This document shows positions 8,639-9,840 of a DNA stretch of 9,840 nucleotides, piece after piece. The translations under genes and the position numbers were made by a program. The DNA comes from Acidobacteriaceae bacterium (lineage in GTDB: Bacteria > Acidobacteriota > Terriglobia > Terriglobales > Acidobacteriaceae), in NCBI GenBank assembly GCA_003140785.1, contig PLKY01000216.1:605-10444 (forward strand). The letters are read 5' to 3'. Each line of letters begins with the position of its first letter. Position 1 is the first letter of the stretch. The notes beneath the pieces are model-generated. The model was not told where the DNA came from. It saw only the letters and a program-made list of their open reading frames with translations, and made no database searches.

Positions 8639-9779
8639 ATCGCATAGCGTTCTTGATTCCTACAATCGATTGCATTGGCGGGGCAGAGCGGCAGGTCCTT
8701 CTTTTAGCTGAGGGCCTCGCGCGGCGGAACTGGCAGGTCAGTGTCATCGCACTTTCGGGGTTGGGCGGCACAGCCTCTGAAGAACTCTCCAGAGCCGGTA
8801 TTGGGTTCTTGAGCCTGCAAATGCGCAAGGGTCTTGCGGATCCCCGCGGCTGGTTTCACTTTCACCGTTGGCTTGCAACGAACAAGCCTGACATCGTTCA
8901 CGCGCATATGCCACATGCAGCCTGGTTCGCACGCTGGTCGCACCTGTTTGCACCCGGCTCCAAGGTCGTGGACACAATCCACACGTCGGCAATCGGCACG
9001 TGGGGCCGCCAGTTTGGCTATCGGCTCAGTGATCGGCTCACGGACAAAGTGACCGCTGTAAGTACAGCGGCGGCAGATGCATACCTTTCCGCGGGCATGG
9101 TTGCTAATAGGCACACTTTGGTGGTGCCGAATGGAATTGAAACGTGGGTATGGCGGCCTGACCGAACAATTCGCGACACCATTCGCAATAATCTAGGTCT
9201 GAAAGACGAGTTTCTATGGTTCGCCGTAGGCCGGCTTGAACCGGTGAAGGATTATCCGACTCTGCTTCGCGCGTTCGCAGTTGTCCGGAGACAGGTACGA
9301 CTTGTGATCGCTGGAACCGGCGCCCTTGAATTGTCGCTGCGCCAACTCGCGATGGAGCTTGGCATCGGGGATCGTGTTCATTTCCTGGGATTCGCGACCG
9401 ATGTCTGCCGATGGATGCAGGCCGCTGACGGGTTTGTACTCTCATCGCTCTGGGAAGGGTTGCCGATGGTCTGCTTGAGGCAGCGGCTTGTGCTCTGCCC
9501 GCTGTGGCCACAGACGTAGCAGGCACCGGGGAGATTATTCTGCATAAGCGCACCGGGTTGCTCGCTGCTCCCGGCGACGTCGGAGGCCTTGCAGCGGCGA
9601 TGACCCGCCTTATGCGAATGCCAATCGAGGTCCGGGAAGCCATGGGCAACTGTGCGCGAAAATCGATCAGCGAGCAATTCAGCATGGAACGCGTTCTCGA
9701 TCGATGGGAATTTCTTTACGCAGAGCTTCTTCGAGAACGGTCCTCTGCGCCGCTATGGAAGAAGTTCCACCGAGTTTGA
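8635..9779 (+). pseudogene. GT4-type glycosyltransferase disrupted by a one-base frameshift
   Basis: One glycosyltransferase gene in two frames. The first frame runs from TTG 8635 to a TAG at 9517-9519 (294 residues). It carries FLIPTIDCIGGAERQVLLLA at the N-terminus, KPDIVHAHMPHAA, VVPNGIE (163-169) and AVGRLEPVKDYPTLLRAF (197-214, with Arg200 and Lys205), then loses similarity after LWEGLPMV. The second frame takes up at 9471 with LLEAAACALPAVATDVAG and continues to TGA 9777-9779. Joining them by restoring one base near 9471 gives 381 residues, a normal GT4 length, and a perfect EX7E motif, EGLPMVLLE (Glu274 to Glu282). As written, the product would lack the second glutamate and the last hundred or so residues, and would probably be inactive. 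The break may be a real mutation or a sequencing error. TTG 8635 overlaps the preceding stop by 4 bp and fits the domain start; the next in-frame ATG is about 60 codons in. Donor and acceptor are unknown. Confidence 0.85.
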
Positions 9780-9840
9780 GGTTTTCTCCGGTCAATTCCA
9801 ATACAAGCATCGCTTGATCTGGCGCGAAACAATAAATCGC

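Noticed and set aside
9460..9482. Programmed -1 frameshift in the third glycosyltransferase
   Set aside because: No X-XXY-YYZ slippery heptamer at the junction, and such recoding is not known to me for GT4 enzymes. A deletion or sequence error is simpler.
9780..9840. Short frame open to the right edge from TTG 9814
   Set aside because: Only nine codons are visible, with no ribosome site or recognisable motif, so it cannot be supported as a gene.

Overview
The window is bacterial, fairly GC-rich and densely coded. It has two parts. Positions 1-6158 hold the distal, membrane-arm half of a complex I (NADH:quinone oxidoreductase) operon on the + strand: the 3' end of nuoH, then nuoJ, nuoK, nuoL, nuoM and nuoN. 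The genes are packed head to tail. nuoH and nuoJ are 7 bp apart; every later junction overlaps by 1-4 bp (ATGA or TGATG type), which suggests translational coupling. The subunits form the proton-pumping arm: NuoH at the quinone site, NuoJ and NuoK in the connecting part of the E-channel and axis, and NuoN, NuoM and NuoL as three antiporter-like pumps. nuoI, often found between nuoH and nuoJ, is absent from that place.

Positions 6130-9779 hold three GT4-type (GT-B fold) glycosyltransferases, typical of a lipopolysaccharide, exopolysaccharide or capsule assembly locus. The first is on the - strand and converges on nuoN, so that the two coding regions overlap tail to tail by 29 bp. A short AT-rich divergent gap of about 150 bp (7372-7522) separates it from two + strand glycosyltransferases joined by a TTGA overlap. 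The last of these is broken by an apparent one-base deletion inside its EX7E motif; the frame is restored conceptually at about position 9471 and runs on to 9779. The final 61 bases (9780-9840) hold no gene that can be supported.

The organism is probably an aerobic or facultative Gram-negative-type soil bacterium. The style of the Nuo proteins (especially NuoM) and the base composition recall Acidobacteriota, but this is an impression from memory and has not been tested by a search. No tRNA, rRNA, CRISPR, insertion sequence or defence module was seen. The window is largely ordinary. The points most worth a second look are the frameshift in the third glycosyltransferase, a substituted conserved histidine in NuoM, the missing nuoI, and the convergent overlap joining a respiratory operon to a surface-polysaccharide locus.
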